DNA of 64,000 nt from Rhinopomastus cyanomelas. Taxonomy: Eukaryota > Chordata > Aves > Bucerotiformes > Rhinopomastidae. Below the pieces are notes generated by a model that had not been told where the DNA came from, did no database searches, and saw only the letters and a program-made list of their open reading frames with translations. Below, piece by piece: positions 10,892 through 23,163 of this stretch (the stretch's first letter is position 1; every line of letters starts with the position of its first letter). The stretch covers positions 638,961-702,960 of the forward strand of contig VXBP01008523.1 in assembly GCA_013400115.1 (NCBI GenBank), written 5' to 3'. Made by a program: the position numbers and the translations under genes.

Positions 10892-12842
10892 GTTGTTTCT
10901 AAAACAAGTTGCATGTGGTGCCCTGGCTCCTGGTTTTGCCTTCCCTTCGCCCCTCATCACCGCGGCTGGGGCACCCCCTTGGCTCCATCGCCATCATCCC
11001 TGTGCCACGGGACACCAGCACTGCCCATCCATGGAGCAGTGATGGCTCTTTGGATGGGTGCTGCCAGTCCCTGACGGCCTCACAGGGCTTCCGAGAGCTT
11101 TGGAAGCTGCCTCAGCCCTTCTCCAGCAGCACCAACCTGCCGTGGGGTGGGAGCAGGTCTGAGGAGAAGCAGGGTTATGAGGAAAGGGTCTGCACATGCT
11201 GGAGGGGATTGGGGGTCACCTCAGGCGGAGCAGAGCTAAGCCAGGTCATCACATAGGGATGGGGCTGTGATGAAGGAGACCCCTTTCCCATGTGAGTCCT
11301 TCCTCCTCCACGCCAGCTCCCCCAGCCCGGCGCCTGTGCTGGTGATTAAGGCTGTGACGATGGTTTTGTGCTCCTCGTTGGCCACAGGCTGCGTGGGCTG
11401 CAGCGGTGCCCTCGTGGGGGGCTCACAGCTCCAGGCTCTTTAGGGTCTGGCTGAGCTCTGGCCCCGTAACAGTGCAGAGGAGGAAGCCCACTCTGCTGCT
11501 CTCTGAGCTTCAAAATCCTTTTCCCCTGAAACCCCAGCTCCCGCAGGCAAACAAACCCGATGTTTCCTGCCCCGCGGTGCCACCGGGCTGTGAGTGCCGG
11601 GTGCTGGGTGGTGTAGGGTCGGGGGATGGGGATCCCCCATCGGTGCCCACCGGATCACCCTCTTTGTCCCCATCTCTCTCTGCCCTTCCATCTCCAAACC
11701 CATTTTTCACCAGACACTGTTGAGGCCAAGATGGGTCTGCTGCCCCAACACCCTTTCACTCACTCTCACCTCCTACAGTCTTGTTTTGGGGTACAGATAA
11801 AGGCTGGGAGCCCTACACAGACCCACCCGCTGCTCCCTGCGCCCACTGGAGCCAGGAAGGTTGTGCTGATGATCTGAAGTCCTGTTCCTGTGGGGCAGCA
11901 AGATGGGGCTGATGGGGTTAAACCTGAACTGGAGTCGATGGGATCAGCCCAGAGACACAAAAAAACCCCCATAAAATCCTTGGAAAGGGTTCAAAGAGCC
12001 GAAGAGTGGAGAAGGGGCATCTTGTGGGGGAAGATTTAGCGATGAATTTGTAATGGAGACAATATGGGATGGAAACGCGGCTGCTGCTCTGCACCCAGCA
12101 CCCAGGAAGGGCTGGGGTCTGGCTGAGCTGAGCCTGGGGACTGGGAGGTGCTGGGGGAGAGCTGGGATCCAGCCCTCGGGGTGGAGGATGCCCTGCTGAA
12201 GCACTGGGCTGTGGGGTGGGCTGCGCTCACTCAGGGATGCTCCTGCAGCCCGTGTAGGAACTTTCCCTTACACAGGGGGTTTCTCTGATGGGGCCCCCAT
12301 CAGATGCTGCCACAGCCATCTGTAGGGTGCACTGGGGTCCAGCATGGAGCAGCTTGGGGCAGAAAACTGAGGCAGAGGGAGGAGAGGGCTGGATAGGGGT
12401 GGGGGACAGTTGGTACCTCCTTTGCCCTCATCACCAGAGCAGGGTCCCCACAGCATTTTTAGGGCCATGTTCCCACGGAGCAGGGACTCAACTTGGGAGA
12501 CAGCTGCCTGGAGCTCGTTGAGCCCCACGTGCGAGGGAGGGAGAGGGCAAGTGAGGGGCTGGGTCTCATTTTGGAGAGTGCAGGGGGTTCAGGGAGACCG
12601 ATGGGGTTGCTCCTGCCACCGTGAGGGAGTCCCTGGGCTGAGTGATGCTCAGGGCAATGGCTGGAGCAGCTTTTGGCTGAGCGGGAGCTTCCAGGGCTAC
12701 TTCTTCTCTCCAGATTTTTAGGGCCCAGGGAGCCTTGAGTCCCCCCACCTCATCTGGGCAGCCCTAGCCCGGTTATATCCATCCCCCACCCCTAAGACCC
12801 AGCTGCTGATTTTACCATTTTCGTCAGAAAAAGCATCTTCCC

Positions 12843-12855
12843 GTTGCCTGGCAAC
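12843..12855. promoter_or_regulatory. Perfect RFX-type X-box
   Basis: GTTGCCTGGCAAC is a perfect inverted repeat (GTTGCC, one base, GGCAAC). This matches the consensus for RFX transcription factors, which control ciliary and spermatid genes. Binding is not shown; a palindrome this good is uncommon by chance but not exceptional in a 64 kb window. Confidence 0.45.
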
Positions 12856-13969
12856 CCACGGCCACCCAGTCCAGCAGCGGGTACGGGGTTGGGGGAGCTG
12901 TGTGGGGAGGGGAGGACTCTCCCTTGTGCCAGGGCTAGGGGCTGCAGAGGCTCTTGGTGCCAGTTGTGGGCAGGGAGCATGTGAAACCACCGCAGTATCC
13001 CCCACTTGGGGTCTGCACTGTGGCCGGGGGTGGGGAGGTGTGTGTGCAATTGCCCGGAGCCCTCACGGTGGTGCCCAAGGTGCCCTGGGGTCAGCACCCA
13101 GCACCGCAGGTGCTACCCGCTGCCCTTGAGCTCTCCCCCGTTCCCTCAGGGTGACACTCACCAGGGCAGCAAATGGGTGTCAGACAGCACCTAAACACCT
13201 CTATGGGGGCCAGACTTGGCCCCCACCCAGATGAGACTCCCACAGCCACTGCTGCCTGGCCAGGGAGGCAGCTCTGCAGAGCCCTGCTGGCACAGACACC
13301 TAAATGCCAGCCCCCCCAAGTCCCCAGAGACAGCAGAAATGGGGAGATGTGGGAATGGGCAGTGAAACAGCCCCATGCCCAGTGCTGAGGGCTGCCCTGG
13401 GGATCTTGTTCAGGGTCACCTGGGTGCCCACCGCAGCTCTGGGTGCCCGGGACAGGCTGCGTGTGGGACCAAGGACTCAGGAGGGGAGCATCGAGCGTAT
13501 TCCAAGCAGTGGAGGCTGCACGGGGGCACTGGCCTCCCCTGGCACACGCAGGGCTCCTTCGCTTTATTGCGGGCATTTGTCTTCTGTGGCAGCGATAAAG
13601 GGGGGAGGAAAAGGCTCCCACTGTTGCCAGGAGGAACATGGAAATTTATTGCACCCCAACAGCCCTCGGGGGTGAGAGGGCAAATCCCCCCCCGCCCTCG
13701 CCCTTGGCACTGTGCCCTGGCACTGGCAGCCAGGCTCCCACAGGGATTCGGGTGCTCCAAGGCTCGTGTCAGCCCTGCGGCACTCGGCTGGCAGGGAAAG
13801 GCCAGCGGGGATGTGTCCGCAGGGCAGGCAGCACCGCTGTCACCTCAGGGCACCGACAGCTCCATCTGGCTTTGTTCCATCAGAGCTCTGATCTGCTGCT
13901 CTGAGGCTGTGGGTCCCAGGGGAGCTGGGGACGGATCCTGCTCTTGAAGCAGCGAAAAGCTGCCTCAGA

Positions 13970-14096
13970 CTCTCCCCCCCCCATCTCTGTCAGAGGGGAA
14001 ATTACCTCTCATCTTCCTCTAATCTCCCTACTTCTTCTCCCTCTCTGTCTCCCTACTCCTTCTCCCTCTCCCCCTTTCCCTCTCCTCATCTCTGCA
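13970..14096. repeat. Pyrimidine-rich low-complexity tract
   Basis: Nearly pure C/T on the + strand, with imperfect CTCCCTACTTCTTCTCCCTCT-like units; a stretch around 14000 is interrupted by purines. Confidence 0.7.
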
Positions 14097-14675
14097 AGAT
14101 GCATGAAGCCTCAAACAGGTCCAGGTGGGAGGGGGAAAAAAGCCACAGGGAAGCAGACAGGAAGATTCACTAAACCCCAGCAGCTGCCGACGAACCCATG
14201 AGTGTCAGCACAGATGGACACTGAGGGACTGATGTGCCGGGTGGGGACACGGGCTGGCACCCAGAAAGGGGCCTCTGGCTGAGCAGAGCGTGGCCGAGCC
14301 GCTCCGAGGGTCCTCTTGGGGTGGGGTCACCTGGCTGGATGTGGAAGACTGGGGTGGAGAAGGGCTGGGAGATACTGCAGGTGCCAGCTGGGGCAGAGGT
14401 CCGCTTGACCTTCTGCCGCCCATCTGGACCCCAAGACCGGGACGATCCCCTTCTCTCTCCCTCGGCTCCCCAGGGTGGTGGCACTGGGGCCACTCAGCTC
14501 GGCAGGGCACGACAGGAGCACTGGGAGTCCCACTGGGGTGGTGGCAGCGCCTGCACCGGCAGTGGCAGGGACAGGAGCCAGGTGTGGGACTGCGTCTGCC
14601 ATGGCAGCAGAGTCTGCCTGGCAAAGACAGTGCCCAGCGCTCAGCTCTGGCCACACTGCGGGGAGTTTGTCTGGC

Positions 14676-14689
14676 ATTGCCATGGTAAT
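14676..14689. promoter_or_regulatory. Second RFX-like X-box (imperfect)
   Basis: ATTGCCATGGTAAT is a near-palindrome resembling GTTGCCATGGCAAC, the other common spacing of the RFX X-box. It lies 1.8 kb from the perfect site at 12843. Confidence 0.3.
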
Positions 14690-16389
14690 AGAGATAACGG
14701 CGGAGAGCAGCGAGGGCAGGAGCTGCGGCAGGCTGAGCTCACCGGTGAGACGCTGGCGGCCCAGCTCCGCGGTGCCAGGCAGTGCCCAGAGCCCCAGCCC
14801 AGTGCCCATCACACTGCAGCCTCTGTCAGAGCCCTGAGGAATGCCCCGAGCACCCCGAAAGCAGCCCTTGGGCTGAGCGAGACTCCAACACACCGGTTCG
14901 ACCTCTCCAGCCTCTCCGCTGCAGGGCAGAGGATTAAACGCCGCTTGCAACGCCAGACCAGTTTCCCTCGCCCAGCTCCCAGTTCACTCCAGATGCCGTG
15001 CGGGGTTCTGCGCTCACTAACCCCACCGAGAACATCGGTGCGAAGCGGGATTCCTGCGACTGCAGTGCGGGACCAGTGGGCAGCTGAGCTGCGGCTCCAA
15101 CAGGGTTTGTTCCACCCGTGCCAGCTCCCACTCGTGCCAGGGAGGTTGTGCCCTTGGCACCAGGCCCTCGGCAGCACTGGCCTTTGCCCACCCCAAGCTG
15201 GGCAGGGGGTTCTGGGAGGCAGCCCCTGAGCCACAGAGCAGCTGCTGGGAGCTCTCTGTGCAGCCAGACTCTGCCGGGGCAGGGGGTTCACCTCTGCCAG
15301 CCACACCATGGCCACCAGACTGCTGCCAGGGGAGCAGAGAAGCCCAGGAAGGTGCTGGTGAGGTGCCCCCAAGCAGCAGCTGCCGGTGCCTTGGGAAGGT
15401 TGCAGCTGCCGGAGCTGGAGAAGAAGCATCAGTCTTCACTCGGGGTTTCCAGGTTCGTCTCTCTGTCGCTCCCAGCGCCACAGCCCAGCCCCCACAGCCT
15501 GGGCTTCGGGGCGGGGGAAGACGCCAGCAGCCCAGAGGCCACCAAAGGATCACCTGACTCTTACACCTTGGGGGATGCAGCTCCGTATCCCCCTTCTACT
15601 CCCTGCTCCAGGCAGCACAGCAAGGACCCACAGTGGGACACAAACCCCACAGTGTGAGCACCTGGACCCCAGAAAGACACTCTACCCCCAGGCCTCCCAG
15701 TGGGCTCTGGAGAAGGGGCCACAAAGCCACAGGAGATCCTGCTGCAAGCTCCAGCTCAGGGTCTGATGGGCTCTTTTGTGGCCAATCTGTTCCCTTCCAC
15801 TGCCCTGGCTGCCTGCCTGCAGCATCTCCTGGCAGAGACATCAGGCACTGGGAGCTGGTCTGGCCACTGGCCCATTCTGCTGGTCTGGATGGGCACCTCC
15901 CGGAGGCACAGGGGTCACCACGAGCACTGGCAAACCCCAGAGCATCTGCTCACTGGGATGGGGTTCAGGGGGCTCCACTCGCCCTGGAGCACCCAAATAA
16001 GGTGTGGTGAGCCTGGGGGAGCCTCAGCCCCGGGCACTGCCGGTGCCAGTTGTCTCTGTGACAGAGGGCGGTGGCCCAGACAGCCCCAGGAGAGCGTCAC
16101 CGCCACCATCCCCCTGCGCATGCGAGTGCCCCCCCAATGGCAGGTGGCGGGGTGCCCACCCTCGCTGCAGTTGTGGCACCCGTAGGGTGGTGGTGCACGG
16201 GCACCCACCAGAATCTCTCGCTTCGCCGCCCCCAGCCGTCTGTCGCTGCTGACACTCTCCGTCAGGAATAAACTCCAGCGCCCACCGGATGCTCTGCCAC
16301 TTCAGCTGCCTTCGCTCACGCGTGGCTGTCTCCTGCCAGCCGGCACTGCCTTGGCGCTGGCCCTGCGGCTAGTCAGGCTGCAGGGCGGC

Positions 16390-16835
16390 ACCTTGGGACA
16401 CCAGCTGGAAGAGACTCCAGAGCTCCCCCAGCACCAAGCCCCTGTCAGGGGCAGCGACACCTCTCACCAGGACCGGGTGCCCACAGCCCCGTCCAACCTG
16501 CCCTAGGGCACTGCCAGGGATGGAGCAGCCACGGCCTCCCTGGGCAGCCTGTTCCAGGGCCTCAGCCCCCTTCCAGGGAGGGGTTTCTGCCTCAGATCCC
16601 ACCTCAATCTCCCCTCTTGGAGCTTGAACCCAAGCCCCCTTGTCCCCCAGAACAAGTCCCTCTCCAGCTTTCCTGGAGCCCCTTCAGAGGCTGGAAGCTG
16701 CTCTAAGGTCCCCCTGGAGCCTCCTCTTCTCCAGCTGAATAGCCTCAGTTCCCTCAGCCTGTCCCCAGAGCAGAGGGGCTCCAGCCCTGGGATCATCCTT
16801 GTAGCCCCTCTGGACTACCCCAGCGGCTCTAGAGA
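16390..16835 (-). mobile_element. CR1 LINE fragment
   Basis: Antisense copy of the 3' part of a CR1 retrotransposon, 5'-truncated as usual. Recognised by AGCCTGTTCCAGGGCC, GGGTTTCTGCCTCAGATCC and CAGCCTGTCCCCAGAGCAG, the reverse complement of the CR1 reverse-transcriptase C-terminus and 3' UTR. It carries stops and is inactive. Confidence 0.85.
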
Positions 16836-16921
16836 GGGGACCCAACTGATTGAGCGAAAGGAACAACCGAAGACCGTCCCCTTCTCAATCTCTGTTTTCA
16901 GACTCAAGTAGAACTGATAGT

Positions 16922-16948
16922 TTATATAAATTTCTATAAAATTTATAA
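16922..16948. repeat. AT-rich inverted repeat
   Basis: ATAAATTT at 16926-16933 and AAATTTAT at 16939-16946 are separated by CTATA, forming a small perfect hairpin in an otherwise GC-rich region, just after the CR1 fragment. Confidence 0.5.
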
Positions 16949-17650
16949 CTTTACCCATCACAACCACTCAGATGTTTTAGTCCCAACCACCTCTGTGCCG
17001 GCCAGTAAAACTCCCTTCAGTTACTGGGAAGGGGATGGGGTTAAAACAACCTGGAGATGGCCAAAGCCCAGGGAAAAACCCATCTGCTCCCCTCACACCT
17101 GCCCCCGTGGCAGGCAAACGCTCCTCCACCCAAGGACCCATTAGTCACCAGTGACTGTTGTTCTCTCTCCCAGTTCGTTTCGCTTGAGCTCTGTGTTTTC
17201 CTCTCCTGCTGCCCCGGCCTCTCTGGCTGCAGTCGAAGCCAGGAGCCAGGAGCCGGGGGCGCCGGGGTGGGGGGCTGAGGGCAGAGCACCCCACGAACCC
17301 CAGCCGGCCCCGAGGGACTGTTCCTGGGGAGCAGCGGCAGCGGGGGCAGGCGCAGGCTCCTCCATAAAGGTCCCTCTGTTGCTCACGGTGGCACCAGATC
17401 CGGCGCCTGGGGGACGTGCGGAGGTTCGTCCCTCTGGAATGATGAATCGGCCCAGCTGCAGGGAGCATCAAACACGGGGGAGCTCTGCTGGGGGAGGAGA
17501 GCGCATCTGCTCAGCCTCGCTCCGGCCAGTGGCTGCCCCTGTGTGGGACATCCAGCCCCCAGGGCTGGGGCAGACTGGCTGCGGGCTGCTCCTTGCACCC
17601 TGTGGTTTGTCTCTGGGACAGTCCTGGGGATGCAGCTCCCACCAGCAGAG

Positions 17651-17957
17651 TCATAGAAACGTAGACTGCGGGGGATTGGAAAGAACCTCTAGAAGTCATC
17701 CAGGCCAGTGGCCCTGCCAGAGCAGATCCCACAGGAACAATCCAGAGGGGTCTGAGCATCCCCAGAGCAGGAGACTCCACAGCCTCTCTGGGCAGCCTGC
17801 GACAACGTTTTTGGGACTCTCACCTGAGAAAAGTTTGTGCTCAAACTGAACCTTCTGGGTTCCAGTTTGTGCCCAGTGCCCCATGTCCTGTCACTGGGCA
17901 TCAATGGGAAGAGCTAGATCCCATCCTGCTGACTGACACCCACCCTTTGTGTACCTG
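17651..17957 (-). mobile_element. CR1 LINE fragment
   Basis: Begins with TCATAGAAACGTAGACTG, a decayed copy of the CR1 3' end (TCATAGAATCATAGAATG in antisense). It continues through the GGAAAGAACCTCTAGAAGTC, CTCTGGGCAGCC and GTCCTGTCACTGGGCA blocks. Antisense, truncated and inactive. Confidence 0.88.
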
Positions 17958-18279
17958 TCCCTGTCCCATGCCACCCCATCCCAGAGCTCAGAGCAGCCCA
18001 GTCTGTCGGCTCCAGCTGCCAGACCCAGCCTGGCCCGGGCTGACCGCGGGACAGAGGCTGGGTGGTGGTGCCAGGCAGGAGCACTGTTGGTGCCCAGCAG
18101 GTGTGATCGTGGGCAGCGAAGCTGCTGCACAGCACCAGGGTGCAGTGCAGAGGGGCTGGATCACAGTGAGCTCCTTCACAGGGCAGGAGCACCTGGTCCC
18201 ACCAGTGCCCAGGACACCAGTGCCCTGGGCAAGTCCTGGAGCCACCTGAGGGTCCCCCATGAGATGGGGCTGAGGGCAG
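17958..18279. other. Spacer between two CR1 fragments
   Basis: Single-copy GC-rich sequence between the CR1 copies at 17651 and 18280. I see no gene or other feature. Confidence 0.5.
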
Positions 18280-18579
18280 AGACCTTCTGGATTCCTTTGC
18301 CTTGGTGATGCCAGGAAATCAGGGACTCTGGTGCTGGGACAAGGACTGGGTTCCAGCTCAGTGCGGGGAGGTTGAGATGAGAAACCCCTCCCGGTGAGGG
18401 GGCTGATGTTGCCCAGGGAGGCTGTGGAGGCTCCATCTCTGGCAGTGTCCAAGGGCAGGTTGGGTGGGACTGGGGGCACCCTGCTCTGATGAGAGGTGTC
18501 GCTGCCCCTGGCAGGGGGTTGGTGCTGGGGGAGCTCTGAGGTCCCTCCCAACCCATCCCAGTTTGTGGTTCCATGATTT
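18280..18579 (+). mobile_element. CR1 LINE fragment
   Basis: Sense copy of the CR1 3' end: GGGTTCCAGCTCAG, AGAAACCCCTCCCGGTGAG, GGGAGGCTGTGGAGGC, GGTGTCGCTGCCCCTGGCAG and GTTCCATGATT at the tail. Confidence 0.85.
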
Positions 18580-20972
18580 ACACCCTGCACTGGTGTCCCC
18601 AGAGGAAGTTGAGGCTGACTTGGTGCAGGGGGGAAGGTTTCTAGTGCTGGCACCCAGAGCTCTGAAGCAGCCACTGTTCTAGGTCAGGGTGAGCCTGGCA
18701 CTGGGGTCCCTTCCCTGGATCCCACAGGAAGGCTGTGGGACTTCCCTGTGGGACACCCCAGGCTCGCTAGTCTGTGGTGGGAGGCTGAGCCCAGTGTCCC
18801 TAGCTGCTTCTGCTCAGGATCCCTTCAGAAGGTTTGCTGTCCTGGTGGGGGCTATTTCAGATGTCCCCGTGGCCAGGTGGGATGGAGATGGTGAGTGAGG
18901 ATGAGGGTGGCTCCAGGGACTGGGATGACAACCCACTGGATCCGCTCAGCACCACCCCTAACCCCCACCCTGCTCAGCACCATTCTGAGTGACCCCATGG
19001 GCATTTTCTTCTCCATCACCACCACCTGGGCTGCTCACCCTGTGCCAGCGAGGGCTGGGATGTCCTTACTGGGCTCTTTGGGCACCTCAGAAGCCCACAC
19101 TGGCTAACAAGACACAAAAAGAAGGCAGCCAACGAGACCAGCCTGGCCTTCCCACCCAGCATTTCTTACCCCCCCCATTCTCCCTGCTCCCTCCGTCGCT
19201 GTCAGGCTGAAGCCGCTGCAATAAAATTATTAAATAATAACAAAAGGATCCCGTAGCCCCCACCTCGATGCTGCAACCATGGAAACTGGATCAAGGGGAC
19301 ACCTGTACATTTCCATTCCGGGCTCCCGCTCCCTGGAACTACAGCACAGCGCTAATTAAAACCCAGCGAGAGCAGCGCAGGGGGGTGGAGCTGGCACTGG
19401 GGAGGGGGTGTGGGGCCAGGGGCCAGTGCCAGTGGGCACCAGCGTGAGCCTCCAGCACCATCCAACGCTTCCAGCTCCCTCCAGCTCCGGATGCCCAGTG
19501 AGTGCTTGGCAGACGCAGCCCTAAGGAGGTGGCACCATCCTAGTCCTCAGAGCAGCACTTGGTGCCAGTGGGCTCTGGAACCCCTGGGGTGAGGCCCAGT
19601 GGGGCAGGGTAGAGCCAGACCATTGGGCAGGTGGGTCAGGGTCTTCGCCCCATGCCAGGAGGAGTCACACTCCAGTATCAGGCATGGGGGCAGCAAGGGG
19701 AGGGGGAGCATCCCATTGGTGCCTGTCCGGTGGGACGTGCCAGGTGGGTGCTGGCAGCCCCGTCACCTCCCCGCTGGCAGCGCCAGGTGCTGTCACCTGG
19801 TCTCCTGATGCCGGCAGGTGGTGACGTGGGGGCGAAATCAAGTGTGAGATCTCACACCTCCTACAGGGAGGGCCAAGGCTGCGGGGTGGCTGCCAGCCTG
19901 AGCCACCAGCTGCCTCCCAATGCCAGCACCAGTGCCAGTGTGCCCTGCATGGCAATGCCTGCACAGACCCAGCAGACGCCCAGATCTCTGCCAACCCTGG
20001 CGACAGCCAGACAGCTCCTGTGTCCCCCGCTTCTCCCCTGGCTCTGGCTGGGGATGGTGCTCCAGGGCTGTGTGGGACGGCTGCGGGGTTTGTGTCTGGC
20101 TTTGGGTTTTTAACCACCTCACCAGGAGGAACATCTGGGGCTTCAGCCATCTCCTCCTCCTGGCACCACGAGCACCCAGGAGGAAAAGGCTGGGTCTGAC
20201 CTGCAGGTTTATTTTCACCAACGGTACCTGGAAACCCCCTGCCCGGAGCCTGTCTGTGCTGAGGGTTAGTTTCAGTCCCTGTTGTCTGAACCTGGCTCCT
20301 CCACGTTTCTCCTGTTGCAAAGCTCCTGGAGCTCAACCCCACGGGCAGCGCCCGGTGCTCAGTGCCCCGCTCCAGTGCCAGCAGTCTGCCGGACAGCGGG
20401 TGCAGCCGCAGCCCTGGGGAGAGCAGCCCCTCGCCTGCACAGGGCACTCAGCCCCGAGGGTGTCCTGGGACTTGTGGATGGCAAGACCTCCTCCTCTCCT
20501 CAGAGCAGCCATCTGGACCTCACTGTCCTGCAGGAGGTGAGTGGAGATGAAAACCCCTGATTGCTGGTGGATGGGAATGAAATCGCTCGCCAGGGTCCGA
20601 GCTGGCTCCTCCTGTGAGGTCACCACCCGCAGGGGCTGGCTGGGGCAAGGACAGAGGCCCCTGTGCCCACTCTGTCAGGTGATTTTCCCAGGGAGAGGCT
20701 CCTGTTCTGTGGCTGAGCCGAGCAGGACAGCAGGCTACCCTCAGCAGGAGATGCTCCCCTGCTCAGCCGCTCCACAGCATCAGCCATCCCAGTGCCGGGC
20801 AGAAAAGCCACCGCAGCGCACAGTGTCAGGGGGCTGTGCCCTCAGCGCTGGCAGCCCCCCAGCACTGGATGCACAAACACCCCCCACAACCAGCCACTCT
20901 CACCACATAGTGTCCCTGCTTCAGGGGCTCCACGGGCAGGCAGCGAGCACGAGCATCGCCTGCTGCCGATCG

Positions 20973-21046
20973 CTTGGTGGGCATCTCCTGGAGGGCATCA
21001 TCTGGTGGGGATCCCCTGGTGGGCATCACTAAGTGGGCATCTCCTT
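20973..21046. repeat. Short minisatellite, about 18 bp unit
   Basis: Four diverged copies of a unit like GGTGGGCATCTCCTGGAG stand head to tail. Confidence 0.7.
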
Positions 21047-21972
21047 GTGCCCTTCCCTGCCCACTGCCACTCTGCTGCCGACTCAGTTTTGGGGAGAAGA
21101 AAATTCCTTGTTTCCATGGGAACTGGAGAAGGAAAGTTCCTGGGGCTGGGACTGCCAGCGGGGTAAGGCAGTGGGACCCCTCTCCAGGTGGTGTGCCCAG
21201 ATGCCAGCTCTGCTGCCTGCACCCCAACAAACGTCCTCATAGTGAAGGGTCGGGGGCTCCCCTGCCCCTCCCAAGCTGTCAGACACAACCTGACACCTCG
21301 CTCTGCAGCTCCGCTCTGGCGAAGCAGCTCTGATCTCCTCGCCCTCTCCCCGGAGGGCTGGACCGGTGCTGGAAGAGCAGGCGGGGCTCTGGAGGGCACC
21401 AGCACCGTGTGGGCAGGTCCAGAGGGTCGTGAGGCTCTGCGGACATCCCTGTGCCCCCCCCACAGCGATGGGCAGGTGGGGCTGGACATCAGCAGTGCAG
21501 GAATTCCAGGAGGTTCCAGAGCACCCGGGGCTCTCCTGCTCCTTCTCCTCCCTCTGTTCTCCCAGCTCTGGCTGCACCCACAAGCAAAGGGGCTGGGACA
21601 CGCTGAGCTGCGCTGCCGGCACTGCGGGACCATCAAGGGCTGGACACCCTGTGCAGCTCCTCAGGGACATCCCAACACCCTGCTCACAGCTCCCTTCGCC
21701 CCATGGCACCCCACACCACCGTACCCATGGGGTGTGGAAGCTACCCAGCCCTCCAAACTGGGAAGCTTTGCACAGCTCCATCTCCCTTTCCCGGCAGCTC
21801 AACTCCAATTAGTGAGGCCCTCATCAATTTTTTCCACTCAGCAGCTCCCGTCAGCCTCCCAGTGAGTGGTGCTGGGGGGAGCCCCAGCTGCTGGGAGCTG
21901 TGGAGGGGAGATGAGGTGCTGGCACCAGCTCATTTGTGGGCACTGGATGCCCATGGGAGAGCAACACCTGGC

Positions 21973-22107
21973 TCTGCCAGAGGCATCTGCACCGCCTGGC
22001 TGGGGACGGGTGGGTCCCAACAGCATGACCAGCCATGAGCATCCTGTGGGAGCAGATCTGGGGTCACCTTGGGGGCCTCAGTTCTTCTCTGACAGATGAT
22101 GGGATCG
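21973..22107. repeat. Duplicated 133 bp segment, copy A
   Basis: Aligns without gaps to 23029-23163, about four bases in five identical (counted by eye). Shared blocks include CTGCCAGAGGCATCT, GCCTGGCTGGGGAC and CAGCCATG. Flanking sequence does not match. Both copies have an open minus-strand frame. The element is not CR1 and I do not recognise it. Confidence 0.65.
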
Positions 22108-22379
22108 ATGGGCAGCTCCACCCTCCCTTTGCCCATAGTTCCGGCTCCCAGTAGGGTCCCAGGACCCTGTGGGGTTTCCCAGATCTGTCAGCCAGGATCA
22201 GCCTCCATCCTCCACCAGCTGCAGATCCCACAGGGTGAGGACAGGACACCCCAGACCCCTGAGGTCTCCCATTCCCAGGCCTCAGAGGTGCCTGGAGCAG
22301 GGGGTTAATGATGCATCCAGACAGATCCGACCTTCCCACCTTTCTGCCTCACCTGTGGCTCCCTGTCCCCTGCCATTAT

Positions 22380-22480
22380 CCGCATGGATGCCTGTGGATT
22401 TCATTTCCATATTCACAGCGTTTTAATGACCCCATAATATCTTTATGTTCTGCAATTAAATGTGGAATCTTATCTCTTCC
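22380..22480. other. AT-rich patch, possible conserved non-coding element
   Basis: A sharp local fall in GC content (CATTTCCATATTCACAGCG, ATAATATCTTTATG, GCAATTAAATG) followed by a C run at 22486-22496. The idea of conservation is inference from composition only. Confidence 0.25.
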
Positions 22481-23028
22481 TACCCCCCCCCCCCGAACCT
22501 GCAGATTAGCATCTGCACAGCATCGTCAGTGGCATCCGAGCCAGAGAAGGGAGTTGGATTGATGAAACATCAGAGCCTCCACCACAGTGTCCTCCTGGCC
22601 AGTGGGAGCGGCGCAGGTGGGGATGGAGCTCTGAGATGCCCTTGAGGTGCAAACCATCCCTTACAGCAGCTTTTGGGGGCAGCTGTGGGGGGCTGGATGT
22701 GCCCCCATGCTCACAGCAGCTGCTCAGACTGGGGCAGCCAGACTGACTGGTGGATGAGCCATTAGAGCTCCTATCGCTCCATCTCCATTCCCTGGAGCTA
22801 ATGGGCATCTCTGCCGGCTGCACCCCCCCCTCCCGGGATGGTAATTGGGTTTCAGCCCTGCAAGATGGATGTGGCTGGACTGAGAGTGGAGCAGGGAGAG
22901 AAAGGAGGGGGCAGAGGCAGCTCTGAGCAGGATGAACCCCCTCTTTGTCCTCATCCACATCCTGCCCTTCTGCTCATCTGCAGGACGCTGACCCCATACC
23001 AGACCCCAGACCAGTCTGACCCTAGACC

Positions 23029-23163
23029 CTGCCAGAGGCATCTCCACTGCCTGGCTGGGGACAGGTGTGCCCCAGAAGCAGGCGCAGCCATGGGCATCCC
23101 AGGGGAGCAGAACTGGGGTCACAACGGGGATCTCAGCTCCTCCCTGACAGAGGATGGGGGTGG
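23029..23163. repeat. Duplicated 133 bp segment, copy B
   Basis: Partner of copy A at 21973-22107, same orientation, about 1.05 kb downstream. See copy A. Confidence 0.65.

Larger units (their letters stand above)
8837..10910 (+). other. C2CD4C: C2CD4C 3' UTR
   Basis: About 2 kb from the stop to the second AATAAA. It includes AT-richer patches near 9230-9260 and 9965-10030 (TTATTTATATCGAGG, CTGTAAATAGG) that could be conserved elements. No other gene is visible. The extent is inferred from the poly(A) signals. Confidence 0.6.
10911..16389. other. Gene-poor interval, first part
   Basis: No coding exon, RNA gene or clear transposon is visible in 5.5 kb. In mammals THEG lies in the corresponding interval; I looked for its repeated short LxxPK-type motifs in the translations and did not see them. 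The interval holds a pyrimidine tract and two RFX-like X-boxes, listed separately. Confidence 0.5.

Noticed and set aside
14809..15429. Long minus-strand open frame of 206 codons
   Set aside because: Low-complexity Pro/Ser/Gln/Leu-rich reading typical of GC-rich DNA, with no recognised domain or splice structure.
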